Origin: an uncultured Bacilli bacterium
GTDB lineage: Bacteria; Bacillota_I; Bacilli_A; RF39; UBA660
Assembly (NCBI GenBank): GCA_949425635.1
Contig: CASPWD010000006.1
Coordinates: 1 to 64,000 of the forward strand
DNA: 64,000 bases
Direction: 5' to 3'
The notes below the pieces were generated by a model. That model did not search any database and was not told the DNA's origin. It worked only from the letters and a program-made list of their open reading frames with translations. Positions 34,429 to 43,054 of this stretch are shown piece by piece (positions within the stretch are counted from its first letter, which is position 1; each line of letters begins with the position of its first letter). Position numbers and translations under genes: made by a program.

Positions 34429-35958
34429 CTATGCAATAACCAGCATCTTCCATAATAGTATCAAAATATTAAAAAAGATATTGCCAAAATTTATATCTAC
34501 TGATGTTTTAGGTGGTTCTAATATATCTTCAGTTTTACTTTCTTCATTTGAAATGTCAATAATAGTTGGTTCCTCTGGTATTTCATTTTCTTCCACCTTT
34601 TCTGGCTCTTTTGGAACTTCTATTTGTTCTATAAAATTATTATATAAAACTTTATTATGTGGCGAAGATGCATCGACAATCTTTTCTGTATATTGACTGG
34701 CCATTGTATAACCCTCTAATCCTTTCTCTTGTACAATATTATAAAGTCCATAACCAACAACCAAACTCCCATTACCATTTAAAGATGTGATAATATGATC
34801 TACCAAGTCACCATTTTTATCTCTAACAGAAAAAACAGCATCTTTCTCATAATCACAAATATTATTCCTACAAGCAAATTTTAAAATATCTATAGTATTT
34901 TTTATTAAGAAATTATTTACTGTAATTACAGGATGACTATTTTCTTTATTAATAGTAAATTTATAAGTATTTGTATCTTTAACAAAACCTACACCATTAC
35001 TAATTTGCGTAATTTCATAATCTCCATAAGGAAGTACATCTGAAGTATATGTCATTTCATCCTTACCAGTACAAACAACAATAGGAGTTATCTTATCTCC
35101 TTTTATTTCATAACATGTATCACTAAAGTCACTCTCTATAGTATAAACATCCTCAGTTTTCAAAATATTTAAAGTAAAATTTCCTTTTTGAACAACAACA
35201 TCTATTTTATATACGGTTTCAGGTATATTACCTGGTTTAAGTAAATCTTGATTATTTGAACTATCATATAGTTTTATCTTATCTCTATAATAATTAGGAA
35301 CTCTACTAAAATAGATAGAACCACTTTCTTTAATTGCTGTAGCACTATATCCTGAATTATTTTGTACGTAATCATAATCAGAATCAACGATATCATAAAC
35401 TGATTTAAGTAAATAACTTATATTCAAATTATCATTATAATCTACAATAAATTCACTTTTATAAGCAAGTTTATCTCTATTTTTTATATCTTTTTCTATT
35501 TCAGCAATCTCAGATTCATATTTATTTATCTTCGTTCCATTTAAAGTACTAGTAAAGCTAAATGTTGCATCCTTATCTACAGCTTGCCATATTAAATACT
35601 GTGTTATAACATACCACTTACTATCTCTTCTATTTTTATAGCCATAACCATAAAAACTCAATAATTCTATTCTTTTTATTTGTTCCTCTGATAACTTAGA
35701 ATAACTAGATAAATCCCAAACAGTCTCATTATAATTAGAACCAGGTTTAAAAGTAACAAAAGGTTCTAAACAATAAACAATATCTCCATCTTTAGTAGTT
35801 ATATATTGCATAGTTACATAAAGATGAGTATTTCCCTTATCCTTTGTAATATATTCACCATTTATAAATTCTCCCTCAATAAATGACTCCGCATTAGCAG
35901 CTCCTCTAAATAATAAAAATGTTCCAATAGCAAAAATAACAAATAATATTTTTTTCAT
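34429..35958 (-). CDS. Thioester-domain (TQXA) surface adhesin with CnaB-like domains
   Basis: Secreted wall protein, 509 residues. Signal peptide 1-23 (ends AANA). A thioester domain follows: Cys63 in VYCLEPF and Gln120 in ITQYLIW are the residues expected to form the internal Cys-Gln thioester used for covalent attachment to host surfaces. Then beta domains of the CnaB/SpaA kind (TLNILKTEDVYTI, DILKFACRNNICDYEKDAVFSVRDKNG). A Pro/Glu-rich stalk leads to PPKTS, a possible sortase signal, and a final hydrophobic segment, unusual in having no basic tail. Copy 2 of the 43-bp element lies in its leader, and a separate GGGGG ribosome site precedes the ATG. Confidence 0.85.
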   Translation of the reverse strand: MKKILFVIFAIGTFLLFRGAANAESFIEGEFINGEYITKDKGNTHLYVTMQYITTKDGDIVYCLEPFVTFKPGSNYNETVWDLSSYSKLSEEQIKRIELLSFYGYGYKNRRDSKWYVITQYLIWQAVDKDATFSFTSTLNGTKINKYESEIAEIEKDIKNRDKLAYKSEFIVDYNDNLNISYLLKSVYDIVDSDYDYVQNNSGYSATAIKESGSIYFSRVPNYYRDKIKLYDSSNNQDLLKPGNIPETVYKIDVVVQKGNFTLNILKTEDVYTIESDFSDTCYEIKGDKITPIVVCTGKDEMTYTSDVLPYGDYEITQISNGVGFVKDTNTYKFTINKENSHPVITVNNFLIKNTIDILKFACRNNICDYEKDAVFSVRDKNGDLVDHIITSLNGNGSLVVGYGLYNIVQEKGLEGYTMASQYTEKIVDASSPHNKVLYNNFIEQIEVPKEPEKVEENEIPEEPTIIDISNEESKTEDILEPPKTSVDINFGNIFFNILILLWKMLVIA

Positions 35959-36007
35959 ATAACAAATCCCCCTATCTGTTGTTATTTTCTCTTTAAATTA
36001 ATTACCT

Positions 36008-36050
36008 CCCTCTACTTATAATTATTATCCATGAACCTTCTCTTTCCTTT
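36008..36050 (-). promoter_or_regulatory. 43-bp two-block leader element, copy 2 (adhesin)
   Basis: Same architecture as copy 1: AAAGGAAA, 13 variable bases, then the identical 22-bp block, here about 50 bp upstream of the adhesin ATG. In this copy the second block is preceded by ATG, which creates a six-codon frame MDNNYK-stop. Confidence 0.75.
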
Positions 36051-36158
36051 ATTTTTTTTACTTTTTTTCGAAAAATTAAACATTTTAAATGAAATACTTT
36101 TTTTAACATCTTTTTAATAAACAAAATATTATTTTACTAAAAAAAATCACCAAAATAA

Positions 36159-36183
36159 AACTAGAATTTTTTTAATTCTAGTT
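36159..36183 (-). terminator. Intrinsic terminator after the AAA ATPase gene
   Basis: Minus-strand 10-bp stem AACTAGAATT/AATTCTAGTT followed by TTATTTT. Confidence 0.82.
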
Positions 36184-36234
36184 CTTTATGTATCTAACAT
36201 TATCGTAAAAATTGTAATTTCACATATTTTTTTC

Positions 36235-36963
36235 CTACTCAAACTCTTCTGTAAGTAATCTTTTCTGCATTCCATATGGATTATCTAAATACATCTTATA
36301 AACTTGATAAATCTCCGTATCTTCATACTTCACTTCTTCAAAATTATTATTCAAATCAAGTATCTTCCCATTAATATAAGAAATAAGTATTGGTGAGTGA
36401 GTTGCTATGATAAATTGTGACCCTTGTTTAACCAATTCGTCAATCAAGCAAAGCAAAGTCATCTGCCTTGTTGGTGATAAGGCTGCTTCAGGTTCATCCA
36501 GTATATATAGGCCATTTTCAGTAAAACGATTTTGAATCAGTTGAAGAAACGATTCCCCATGAGAACAAGAATGCAAACTACGTGTTCCATAACCTGCCAC
36601 TCTTAGATTATCTATTTCAGTAGCAACGTTATAAAAGCTTTCAGCTCGTAGAAAAAATTTAGTTTGACATTTTCTTTGAATATGAGGAATTTCAAAATAA
36701 TTATGAAGTTCTGAATGAGTCTCTTTTGTTTTAAACATAAAATTTTGTGTACCACCCTCTGGATTAAGACCAAGTCCAATAGCTAAAGCCTCCATAAAAG
36801 TAGATTTTCCAATACCATTCTCTCCAATCAAAAAAGTAACAGGGGACTCAAAATCAATCTCATGAAAATTCCTAATAACTGGAATATTAAAAGGATATCG
36901 ATCAAAATCTTCCACTTTATCTCTCAAAAAATCTATATGCTTAACAAACAAATCATTTTTCAT
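36235..36963 (-). CDS. AAA/ABC-type ATPase, RecF/OLD-like, unknown role
   Basis: Soluble ABC-class ATPase: Walker A FLIGENGIGKST, a signature-like HSCSHGESFLQLI, Walker B GLYILDEPEAALSP and the switch IIATHSP. No Toprim nuclease domain follows, so it is not a full OLD protein; it matches the stand-alone predicted ATPases common in Firmicutes. It overlaps the peptidase-like gene by 11 nt, suggesting co-expression. The frame opens at GTG 36972; ATG 36963, six bases after GGAGTG, is preferred. Function unknown. Confidence 0.85.
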   Translation of the reverse strand: MKNDLFVKHIDFLRDKVEDFDRYPFNIPVIRNFHEIDFESPVTFLIGENGIGKSTFMEALAIGLGLNPEGGTQNFMFKTKETHSELHNYFEIPHIQRKCQTKFFLRAESFYNVATEIDNLRVAGYGTRSLHSCSHGESFLQLIQNRFTENGLYILDEPEAALSPTRQMTLLCLIDELVKQGSQFIIATHSPILISYINGKILDLNNNFEEVKYEDTEIYQVYKMYLDNPYGMQKRLLTEEFE

Positions 36964-37441
36964 TATTATCACTCCATTGAACTTCTAAAAAAATACTAGC
37001 TAATAAATCAATATCATCTATGTTTTTCAACTTTGGAATATGTACAAAAATCATCTTCGTATCAAGCTCTTGTTCCTTAATTATTTTTAATCCATGGTAA
37101 TAAATATTATTACAAAGATAATTTGTTTTATTTGATTCTTCTACTACAAAATTATTTTCTTTTAACAAATTCTTAAAATCATTATAATCATAGTTTGTTA
37201 AAATACGCTCCAATCCACAAGCATATCTTTCAATTCTGACTACATTTTTATCTAACTTTAACTGACCAATTGCTACAATCAAATCATAACGATTATCAGA
37301 TAACTTACTTTTTAACTCTTTAACACTTGTATCAAAACTATTAGTTAAATATAGTTTATTTTCATCCTCTATATCTAACTTATCTAACAATATCTTCGCC
37401 GAATTATTCTTACCCTTAAAACCTGCATACAATACTCTCAT
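36953..37441 (-). CDS. Divergent pyroglutamyl peptidase I-like protein (C15)
   Basis: A 162-residue protein resembling pyrrolidone-carboxylate peptidase, which removes N-terminal pyroglutamate. Family landmarks in order: VLYAGFKG..N.S at the start, LIVAIGQ, Glu71 in RIERYACG, Cys110 in SNKTNYLCNNIYYHGL and His134 in MIFVHIPKL, the Glu-Cys-His set of the C15 family. Shorter than usual (about 200-215) and divergent, so substrate specificity may have shifted. ATG at 37441 follows GGGGAGATTGGAAT; the frame extends six codons further but without a site. It is translationally coupled to the ATPase gene downstream. Confidence 0.65.
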   Translation of the reverse strand: MRVLYAGFKGKNNSAKILLDKLDIEDENKLYLTNSFDTSVKELKSKLSDNRYDLIVAIGQLKLDKNVVRIERYACGLERILTNYDYNDFKNLLKENNFVVEESNKTNYLCNNIYYHGLKIIKEQELDTKMIFVHIPKLKNIDDIDLLASIFLEVQWSDNNEK

Positions 37442-37516
37442 ATTCCAATCTCCCCACAAACAAAATTTTCCAAGTCCAAATATAATTAAATTATATCATT
37501 TTCATCAAATTATAAA

Positions 37517-37543
37517 AAGATATTCTAGTGTTTAGAATATCTT
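37517..37543 (-). terminator. Intrinsic terminator after the large HD-domain gene
   Basis: Perfect 11-bp stem AAGATATTCTA/TAGAATATCTT with a 5-nt loop and a T-run on the minus strand, directly after the stop. Confidence 0.9.
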
Positions 37544-39862
37544 CTAATCTTTAATTAATTTCTTTATATCAGAACTTAATTCTCTCTTGTCTAACTTATA
37601 TTCAGCATTCAACATATAAGCAAACTTAACTAATCTAATACTTTCTTCATTTCTTAAATATTTAATATTAAGTACACTTCCCATTTTTCTATCAGTATCA
37701 TATCTAACTCTATCTAAAGCATCTGCATCCTTAAAAATACTAAGTAACATTAAAGCTCTACTAGAGTCAACACTATACTTACTCATAATACTCAAATCAT
37801 CTTTATCTTTAAAGCCATGTGCTTCTACTAAGAAATATACATAATCACGCAAAGGACTTCCTTCTAAAATCTTATCTTTTCTTAATAAATTCACACTTTC
37901 TATAGAATGTGTTCTATCATCATCACGAACTTTTCGTCCAATATCATGATATTTACTTGCTAACATTAATATTTCAATATCTTCTTCACTTAAACTCTTT
38001 AAATGGCCTAAAATATATGACAATACACCAACTCTTTCACTATGTATCTGACCATGTTTATCTGTATCGATGATTTCTCCACTAAAATACTTCAACAGAA
38101 CTTCATTATCTTCCATAAAATAAGCACAGATAATATCATCATAATTATACTGACTAGCATCTTCTATTTTATGAACATGACTTAATTTTAAATCATAAAC
38201 ATATTGAAAATCATTAGGATTATTCTGTAACATTCCTCTAACATTATCTAATGTAGATTTACTTTTCTTAACATAAAATCCCTCTATAATTTCTTCATAA
38301 GCTCTAAATATATCACTATAAAAATATTCATAATCAAAACTAAAATCATAATCACCTAAACTAACTAAACAATCATAAACCCTATCCATAAACATTAAAT
38401 CATCAACATAGTAAGAACAAAATGATCTAGTTTTCATACTTGCTGAATGACTAACCTTCGCTAAGAAAGCCACCTTAACAAATGAATTTAAAACTTTAAA
38501 AGCTTCTTCACCATCTACTTGATAATAATTAGTTATTTCTAGTAATAATGATTTCATTAAATTCTTTATTTTCTTATTTAAAGTTAAAGATGACATCTTA
38601 AATATTTTATATATTGATTTTATTGGAAATGCTATATCATCATCTAATATCTGATTCATAACCATATCTGTATATTTTTCTTTCTCACCAAATTGTGAAT
38701 ACCTCGTATGAATATTTAAACACTCACAATAAGGTTTGCCCAAGTCATGTAATAACAACATCCATTTTAAATAAACCAAGGTTAGAGAATCAATTTCCAT
38801 TCCCTGATCATGAAAATAATTAACGACTAAAGAACTCATATTTATTGTCTTTTCGATATGAGTTTTCAAACTATCAATATGTCTAGGATCAACTTGATTA
38901 ATCCCTTCTACATCCTTTAAATTAGGAAGAAAGTATTTAATATCATCAATTTTGAAACCCTTTCGTAATAAATTTATAGTAATAGAATTAAAGTCTTGAA
39001 AAGATACTCGATTATAAAGAGGTCCTTCTACTCTTTCATGCTTCGTATATGCATTATCTCCACTTATTTGAATAAATCTCTTTCCAACATCTTTTCTCTC
39101 CTCAATGCTTACTATACGAACACTTTCAACATAAGAAGCATACTTAGCAAGTTGATAGATATCCATACTGAAACTAAACTCATTGTATATACCTAACTGC
39201 TCAAAACCTTTTTTAAATCTAACCTTAAACGTCGTAGGAAATCGATTTAAATTACGCTTTTTTAAATTCTCTAAATCCTTATCAAAATGAACTCTTTTTA
39301 AAAGAGGATCAATCATCTCTGGCATGATAGCTTGATATCTATATGCATAAGCTGTCGTATCATAAGAATTTTGAACATAAAACTCTAATCTATCATTTAT
39401 AGTGTCAAACGTTTGAAAATTCTTAATAGGCTCCCCTAAAATAACTCTTTCCATATAATCTAAATATCCACTCTCTGGTAATACTTCTATTTCATCAAAT
39501 TGTCTATTAAAGGTATCTAAATCTAAAAATCCTATATTATAAAAATCAGGAATAGTCTTATGAGTTCTAGCATATAAAATATCTTCTTTAGATTCATTAT
39601 AACCATAAAATCCATTAGGTTCCTTATCAATAAATAAACCCGTTTCAAATATTCTTCTAAAATATTCTAGATTTATATCAACTTTTACAACGATTGTCTC
39701 TCCATTATAAAACGGACTTTTAAAATAATGTGTTTTAAGTATTGAAGTAGAAAACCATTTTCTTGGTAATAAAACTTCACTTTCTGGTTTATAGAATCTT
39801 TTATCTTTCAAAGCCTTTTCTGCCTCTATAATACTCATTCTTCTATACAAAGAAAATCTCAT
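37544..39862 (-). CDS. Large two-HD-domain protein with ADP-ribosyltransferase-like N-terminus
   Basis: A 772-residue soluble protein. The middle holds an HD-like segment LLHDLGKPYCECLNIHTRYSQFGEKEKYTD, close to the HD domain of CCA-adding enzymes but with the later His lost. The C-terminus has an intact HD hydrolase: HSERVGVLSYIL, ASKYHDIGRKVRDDDRTHS and DADALDRVRY. The first 140 residues (YRRMSIIEAEKAL, KWFSTSI at 36-42, DEIEVLPESGY with E124/E126) have the R, STS and E-x-E order of R-S-E-class ADP-ribosyltransferases; this is a hypothesis from motif order only. Single gene with its own terminator. No named family is claimed. Confidence 0.8.
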   Translation of the reverse strand: MRFSLYRRMSIIEAEKALKDKRFYKPESEVLLPRKWFSTSILKTHYFKSPFYNGETIVVKVDINLEYFRRIFETGLFIDKEPNGFYGYNESKEDILYARTHKTIPDFYNIGFLDLDTFNRQFDEIEVLPESGYLDYMERVILGEPIKNFQTFDTINDRLEFYVQNSYDTTAYAYRYQAIMPEMIDPLLKRVHFDKDLENLKKRNLNRFPTTFKVRFKKGFEQLGIYNEFSFSMDIYQLAKYASYVESVRIVSIEERKDVGKRFIQISGDNAYTKHERVEGPLYNRVSFQDFNSITINLLRKGFKIDDIKYFLPNLKDVEGINQVDPRHIDSLKTHIEKTINMSSLVVNYFHDQGMEIDSLTLVYLKWMLLLHDLGKPYCECLNIHTRYSQFGEKEKYTDMVMNQILDDDIAFPIKSIYKIFKMSSLTLNKKIKNLMKSLLLEITNYYQVDGEEAFKVLNSFVKVAFLAKVSHSASMKTRSFCSYYVDDLMFMDRVYDCLVSLGDYDFSFDYEYFYSDIFRAYEEIIEGFYVKKSKSTLDNVRGMLQNNPNDFQYVYDLKLSHVHKIEDASQYNYDDIICAYFMEDNEVLLKYFSGEIIDTDKHGQIHSERVGVLSYILGHLKSLSEEDIEILMLASKYHDIGRKVRDDDRTHSIESVNLLRKDKILEGSPLRDYVYFLVEAHGFKDKDDLSIMSKYSVDSSRALMLLSIFKDADALDRVRYDTDRKMGSVLNIKYLRNEESIRLVKFAYMLNAEYKLDKRELSSDIKKLIKD

Positions 39863-39903
39863 ACTAAAACACCTCCCCCTTTTTTACGAAACCTATTATA
39901 ACC

Positions 39904-39932
39904 AAAAAAAGTACTATTGAAAAGTACTTTTT
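39904..39932 (-). terminator. Terminator after the lipoprotein gene
   Basis: Stem AAAGTACT/AGTACTTT flanked by A-run and T-run, so it could act on both strands; it ends the lipoprotein transcript. Confidence 0.8.
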
Positions 39933-39941
39933 AATTTCACT

Positions 39942-40460
39942 TTACTTAGTAAGAGATTTATTACTTTCTTGCTCTAATTCTATTACTGTACCAAAATTAG
40001 CGTAATCATAATACCCCATACGACTACGATCATTTCTTATCTCATTTTTATATACTGGTTCAACAACAACTGACTCATTATTTATATACCAAATATCAAC
40101 ACCACTAGTCTGTGAACCATATCCAACATATTCATTATAATTTTCTATTTCTAATATTTCATATCCTTCTGGTACTTCAACTCTTCCACTAGTAAAGTTT
40201 TCTGATGAAGCGGTATAACTATATCTAATAAAGAAAACATGTTCTCCAGGTGCAAAAGTCTTTGCTTCTGGTATTTCTACGTATTGTTCAAAATATTGCT
40301 TTTCAAAATCAGAAATCTCATACGACTCTTCTACTACTGGAGAATCACTTTTTATAGCTCCTGTCTGTTCTTCTATCATTTCTGTACTACCACAACCAGC
40401 TAGCATTCCCATAGATATCATACTAACTAAGGCTAAACTAACAACTTTTTTCTTTTCCAT
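39942..40460 (-). CDS. Lipoprotein, unknown function
   Basis: A 172-residue lipoprotein: signal MEKKKVVSLALVSMISMGM and lipobox LAGC with the lipidated cysteine at 23. The mature part has an acidic linker (about 25-60) and one beta-rich domain (GEHVFFIRYSYTASSENFTSGRVEVPEGYEILEIENY). No enzyme motif. The VPEGYEIL segment resembles FPEGYVLD in the membrane protein at 52824-53384, perhaps a shared domain. Single gene between terminators. Confidence 0.85.
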   Translation of the reverse strand: MEKKKVVSLALVSMISMGMLAGCGSTEMIEEQTGAIKSDSPVVEESYEISDFEKQYFEQYVEIPEAKTFAPGEHVFFIRYSYTASSENFTSGRVEVPEGYEILEIENYNEYVGYGSQTSGVDIWYINNESVVVEPVYKNEIRNDRSRMGYYDYANFGTVIELEQESNKSLTK

Positions 40461-40497
40461 ACAAAAACCTCCTCGTAATGTTATTATATCAAAAAAT

Positions 40498-40527
40498 AAA
40501 AGAACATCATATATTATGACATTCTTT
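40498..40527 (-). terminator. Intrinsic terminator after alaS
   Basis: Minus-strand stem opening with AAAGAA/TTCTTT and extended by G-U and A-U pairs, followed by TTATTTTTT, just past the alaS stop. Confidence 0.75.
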
Positions 40528-40532
40528 AAATA

Positions 40533-42275
40533 TTATTTATCTTCTAAAATAGCTTTAATTCTTCTAACACCAGCTGAACTAGCTTCTTCTTTCTTAATCT
40601 TAAAGTGTCCTAGTTCACTAGTATTCTTAACATGTGGTCCTCCACACAATTCTTTAGAAACTTCTCCAATAGAATAAACCGTAACAATATCAGGATACTT
40701 TTCAATAAACATACATTCAGCTCCTGAATTTATTGCTTCTTCTTTAGGCATCTCATCACATCTAACTTCTAAGCCTTCATTAATCCATTCATTAACTAAT
40801 TCCTCAGCACGTGCCTTTTCTTCATCTGTTAATTTATGATCACAACTAAAGTCAAATCTCATACGTTCATCAGTAATGTTAGATCCTTTTTGGTGTACAT
40901 CAGGTCCAACTACTACTTTTAAAGCCGCATTAAGTAAATGTGTTGCAGTATGATATTTAGTTTCTACTTCACTATTACCAGCTAACCCACCTTTAAATTT
41001 ACCAGCAGAAGCTGTTCTTGATTTTTCTTGATGTTCCCTAAACTTATTAGAAAATCCTTCTTCATCAACTTTTAATCCTAATTCACTAGCTAACTCAACT
41101 GTTAATTCTAAAGGGAATCCATAAGTATCAAATAAATGGAATGCTGTTTCGCCATCAATATCCTTAGTAGCAACCTTAGAGAATTCTCTTAATCCTTTTT
41201 CTAAAGTCTTACTAAATCTATTTTTTTCATCTTTTAAAGCAGCTAAAACAACTTCACGATTATCAACTAACTCTTTATAATAGCTTTGATATTTATCTAA
41301 AATAAGAGTTGCTATTCTTTCTTCCCAATCGCTATTTACATCAATATTTAAAGTTTTAGCATGTCTTATAGCTCTTCTAATTAGTCTTCTTAAGATATAG
41401 CCTTGATCAGTATTACTTGGTCTAATTCCTGAAGGGTCAGCTAAAATAAACACAGCTGTTCTTAAATGATCTGCAATAATTCTCATACTTCTTTCATTGC
41501 CTTCATAACTTAAACCAGATATTTCACTTATAAGTTCAATAACATCTTTCCAAATACTAGACAAATAATTATCATTTACACCTTCTAAAATAGCAGTAGT
41601 TCTTTCAACTCCCATACCTGTATCAACATTCTTTTTAGGTAATTCAGTTACTATACCATTACTATCTTTATGATATTGCATAAATACATTATTCCAAATT
41701 TCTACCCATCTATTATCTTCAGTATCAAAACTTTCTGGAACTTCATCTTCACTTCTCCAGTAGAATATTTCAGTATCAGGTCCACAAGGTCCAGACTCTC
41801 CAGCAATCCAGAAATTATCTTCAACAGTCTTAGCAATTCTTGTCTCACTAATCCCTAAACTCAACCATTTATTATAACTAACTTCATCAAATGGTATAAC
41901 ATCATTACCAGCAAATACTGTAACAGCAAGTCTTTCTACTGGAATATTTAAATGCTGAGTTAAAAACTCAAAGCTCCATTCTATACTTTCCTCTTTAAAG
42001 TAATCTCCTAAACTCCAGTTACCTAACATTTCAAAGAAAGTATGATGTGTTACATCTCCAACTTCCTCTAAATCATTCGTTCTAATACATTTTTGATAAT
42101 CACATAATCTCGTTCCATAAGGATGAGTCTGTCCCATTAAATAAGGAATTAATGGTTGCATACCAGCTGTATTAAATAATACTGATGGATCATTTTCAGG
42201 TACTACTGGTGCACTTGGTATTTGCTTATGTCCTTTACTAACAAAAAAATTAACATATAAATCTTTTAAATTCAT
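40533..42275 (-). CDS. alaS: Alanyl-tRNA synthetase, short form lacking C-Ala
   Basis: Class II synthetase charging tRNA-Ala. Catalytic domain: SAPVVPENDPSVLFNTAGMQPLIPYLMG, THHTFFEMLGNWSLGDYF, VDTGMGVERTTAIL. Helical tRNA-binding domain: RMRIIADHLRTAVFILADG-type motif and GYILRRLIRRAIRHAK. Editing domain: HTATHLLNAAL and CGGPHVKNTSELG, with the His/Cys zinc residues. The protein ends after the editing domain at 580 residues, where most bacterial AlaRS have about 870 with a C-terminal C-Ala domain; no continuation is seen downstream before the terminator. Second gene of a T-box operon with an Ala (GCU) specifier, 1 nt after the kinase gene. Confidence 0.95.
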   Translation of the reverse strand: MNLKDLYVNFFVSKGHKQIPSAPVVPENDPSVLFNTAGMQPLIPYLMGQTHPYGTRLCDYQKCIRTNDLEEVGDVTHHTFFEMLGNWSLGDYFKEESIEWSFEFLTQHLNIPVERLAVTVFAGNDVIPFDEVSYNKWLSLGISETRIAKTVEDNFWIAGESGPCGPDTEIFYWRSEDEVPESFDTEDNRWVEIWNNVFMQYHKDSNGIVTELPKKNVDTGMGVERTTAILEGVNDNYLSSIWKDVIELISEISGLSYEGNERSMRIIADHLRTAVFILADPSGIRPSNTDQGYILRRLIRRAIRHAKTLNIDVNSDWEERIATLILDKYQSYYKELVDNREVVLAALKDEKNRFSKTLEKGLREFSKVATKDIDGETAFHLFDTYGFPLELTVELASELGLKVDEEGFSNKFREHQEKSRTASAGKFKGGLAGNSEVETKYHTATHLLNAALKVVVGPDVHQKGSNITDERMRFDFSCDHKLTDEEKARAEELVNEWINEGLEVRCDEMPKEEAINSGAECMFIEKYPDIVTVYSIGEVSKELCGGPHVKNTSELGHFKIKKEEASSAGVRRIKAILEDK

Positions 42276-42276
42276 C

Positions 42277-42795
42277 TTAACATCTTCCTTCCAACATCTT
42301 TATTATATCTTCTTTTAAATCATCATTAAACTTATTTTCAACTACATAATCATAACCATCATAGTTATCCAATTCTGTCTCTGTATGATGAGACATTTCA
42401 CTAGCATTTAAATCTCTCATACTACTTTCTGAATTAACTCTTATAGTAATGACTTCATAATCACTTAAGTTTTTAAAATATTCTACTTCATGTACAAGTC
42501 TGACATCACTTATTAAGACATTTTCTATTCCACATCTTCTATAAGCTTCAAAGTCTTCCACCATTCGTCTTGTTAAAAAATCGTCATCTATACTTCTCAA
42601 AGTATCTCCCATATTCTGCAAAAAGGCTCGTGGCTTATTATTATCTTGACCATCCCAGTCAGTTAACTCAATCGCAAATAATTTAATATACTTACTTAAC
42701 CCAGTCACCACTGTTTTAGGTTCATATTCTTTTATTATATTAGCAACTTCGTTCTTTCCACTACCCGCTTTACCAGCTATTAAAAATATTTTCAT
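42277..42795 (-). CDS. P-loop (deoxy)nucleoside monophosphate kinase-like protein
   Basis: A 172-residue P-loop protein: Walker A FLIAGKAGSGKNEVAN, FLQNMGDTLRSIDDDFLTRRM and VLISDVRLVHEVEYFKNL with a Walker B-like Asp, VITIRVN, then an acidic end. The layout matches phage and bacterial deoxynucleoside monophosphate kinase-like proteins and, more loosely, dephospho-CoA kinase. Substrate not identifiable. First gene of the Ala T-box operon, so its level should rise when tRNA-Ala is uncharged. ATG preceded by TTAGGAGAA. Confidence 0.8.
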   Translation of the reverse strand: MKIFLIAGKAGSGKNEVANIIKEYEPKTVVTGLSKYIKLFAIELTDWDGQDNNKPRAFLQNMGDTLRSIDDDFLTRRMVEDFEAYRRCGIENVLISDVRLVHEVEYFKNLSDYEVITIRVNSESSMRDLNASEMSHHTETELDNYDGYDYVVENKFNDDLKEDIIKMLEGRC

Positions 42796-42810
42796 CCTAT
42801 TCTCCTAACT

Positions 42811-43010
42811 AAAAAACCACACTACTTGCCAAGGAGCAAATAATGCGGTACCATCCTTTATTTTACTTAATTACATATAACGGTCTTACCCGATTAATCT
42901 CAAAAGGTAGCTATTTCTTCATCTCTCATCTTAGTTTCCACCAACCACTAAGTCTCTCTAATGATCCACGAATACTTTGTCTTCGTCACAGATTAATTAA
43001 CAAAACTAAT
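42811..43010 (-). ncRNA. T-box leader, alanine specifier (kinase - alaS)
   Basis: The T-box core AAGGATGGTACCGCA is at 42858-42844 on the minus strand. Upstream stem I has AGAGAG and GGTTGGTG. The specifier GCU followed by A lies at 42911-42909 (AAUAGCUACC), matching alaS in the operon. The terminator pairs ACCGCATTATTTGC with GCAAGTAGTGTGGT (several G-U pairs) and ends in six Ts at 42816-42811. Confidence 0.93.
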
Positions 43011-43016
43011 AAATTG

Positions 43017-43045
43017 ATTATATAAAATTATTTTTTATTTGTAAA
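43017..43045 (-). promoter_or_regulatory. Sigma-A promoter of the Ala T-box operon
   Basis: Minus strand TTTACA, 17-bp spacer, TATAAT, placing the transcript start near 43010, just upstream of T-box stem I. Confidence 0.78.
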
Positions 43046-43054
43046 GTTATTCTT

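Noticed and set aside
34352-34696. Plus-strand frame of 114 codons
   Set aside because: It lies antisense over the adhesin C-terminus and its terminator; the composition is the shadow of a Glu/Pro-rich stalk, with no ribosome site.
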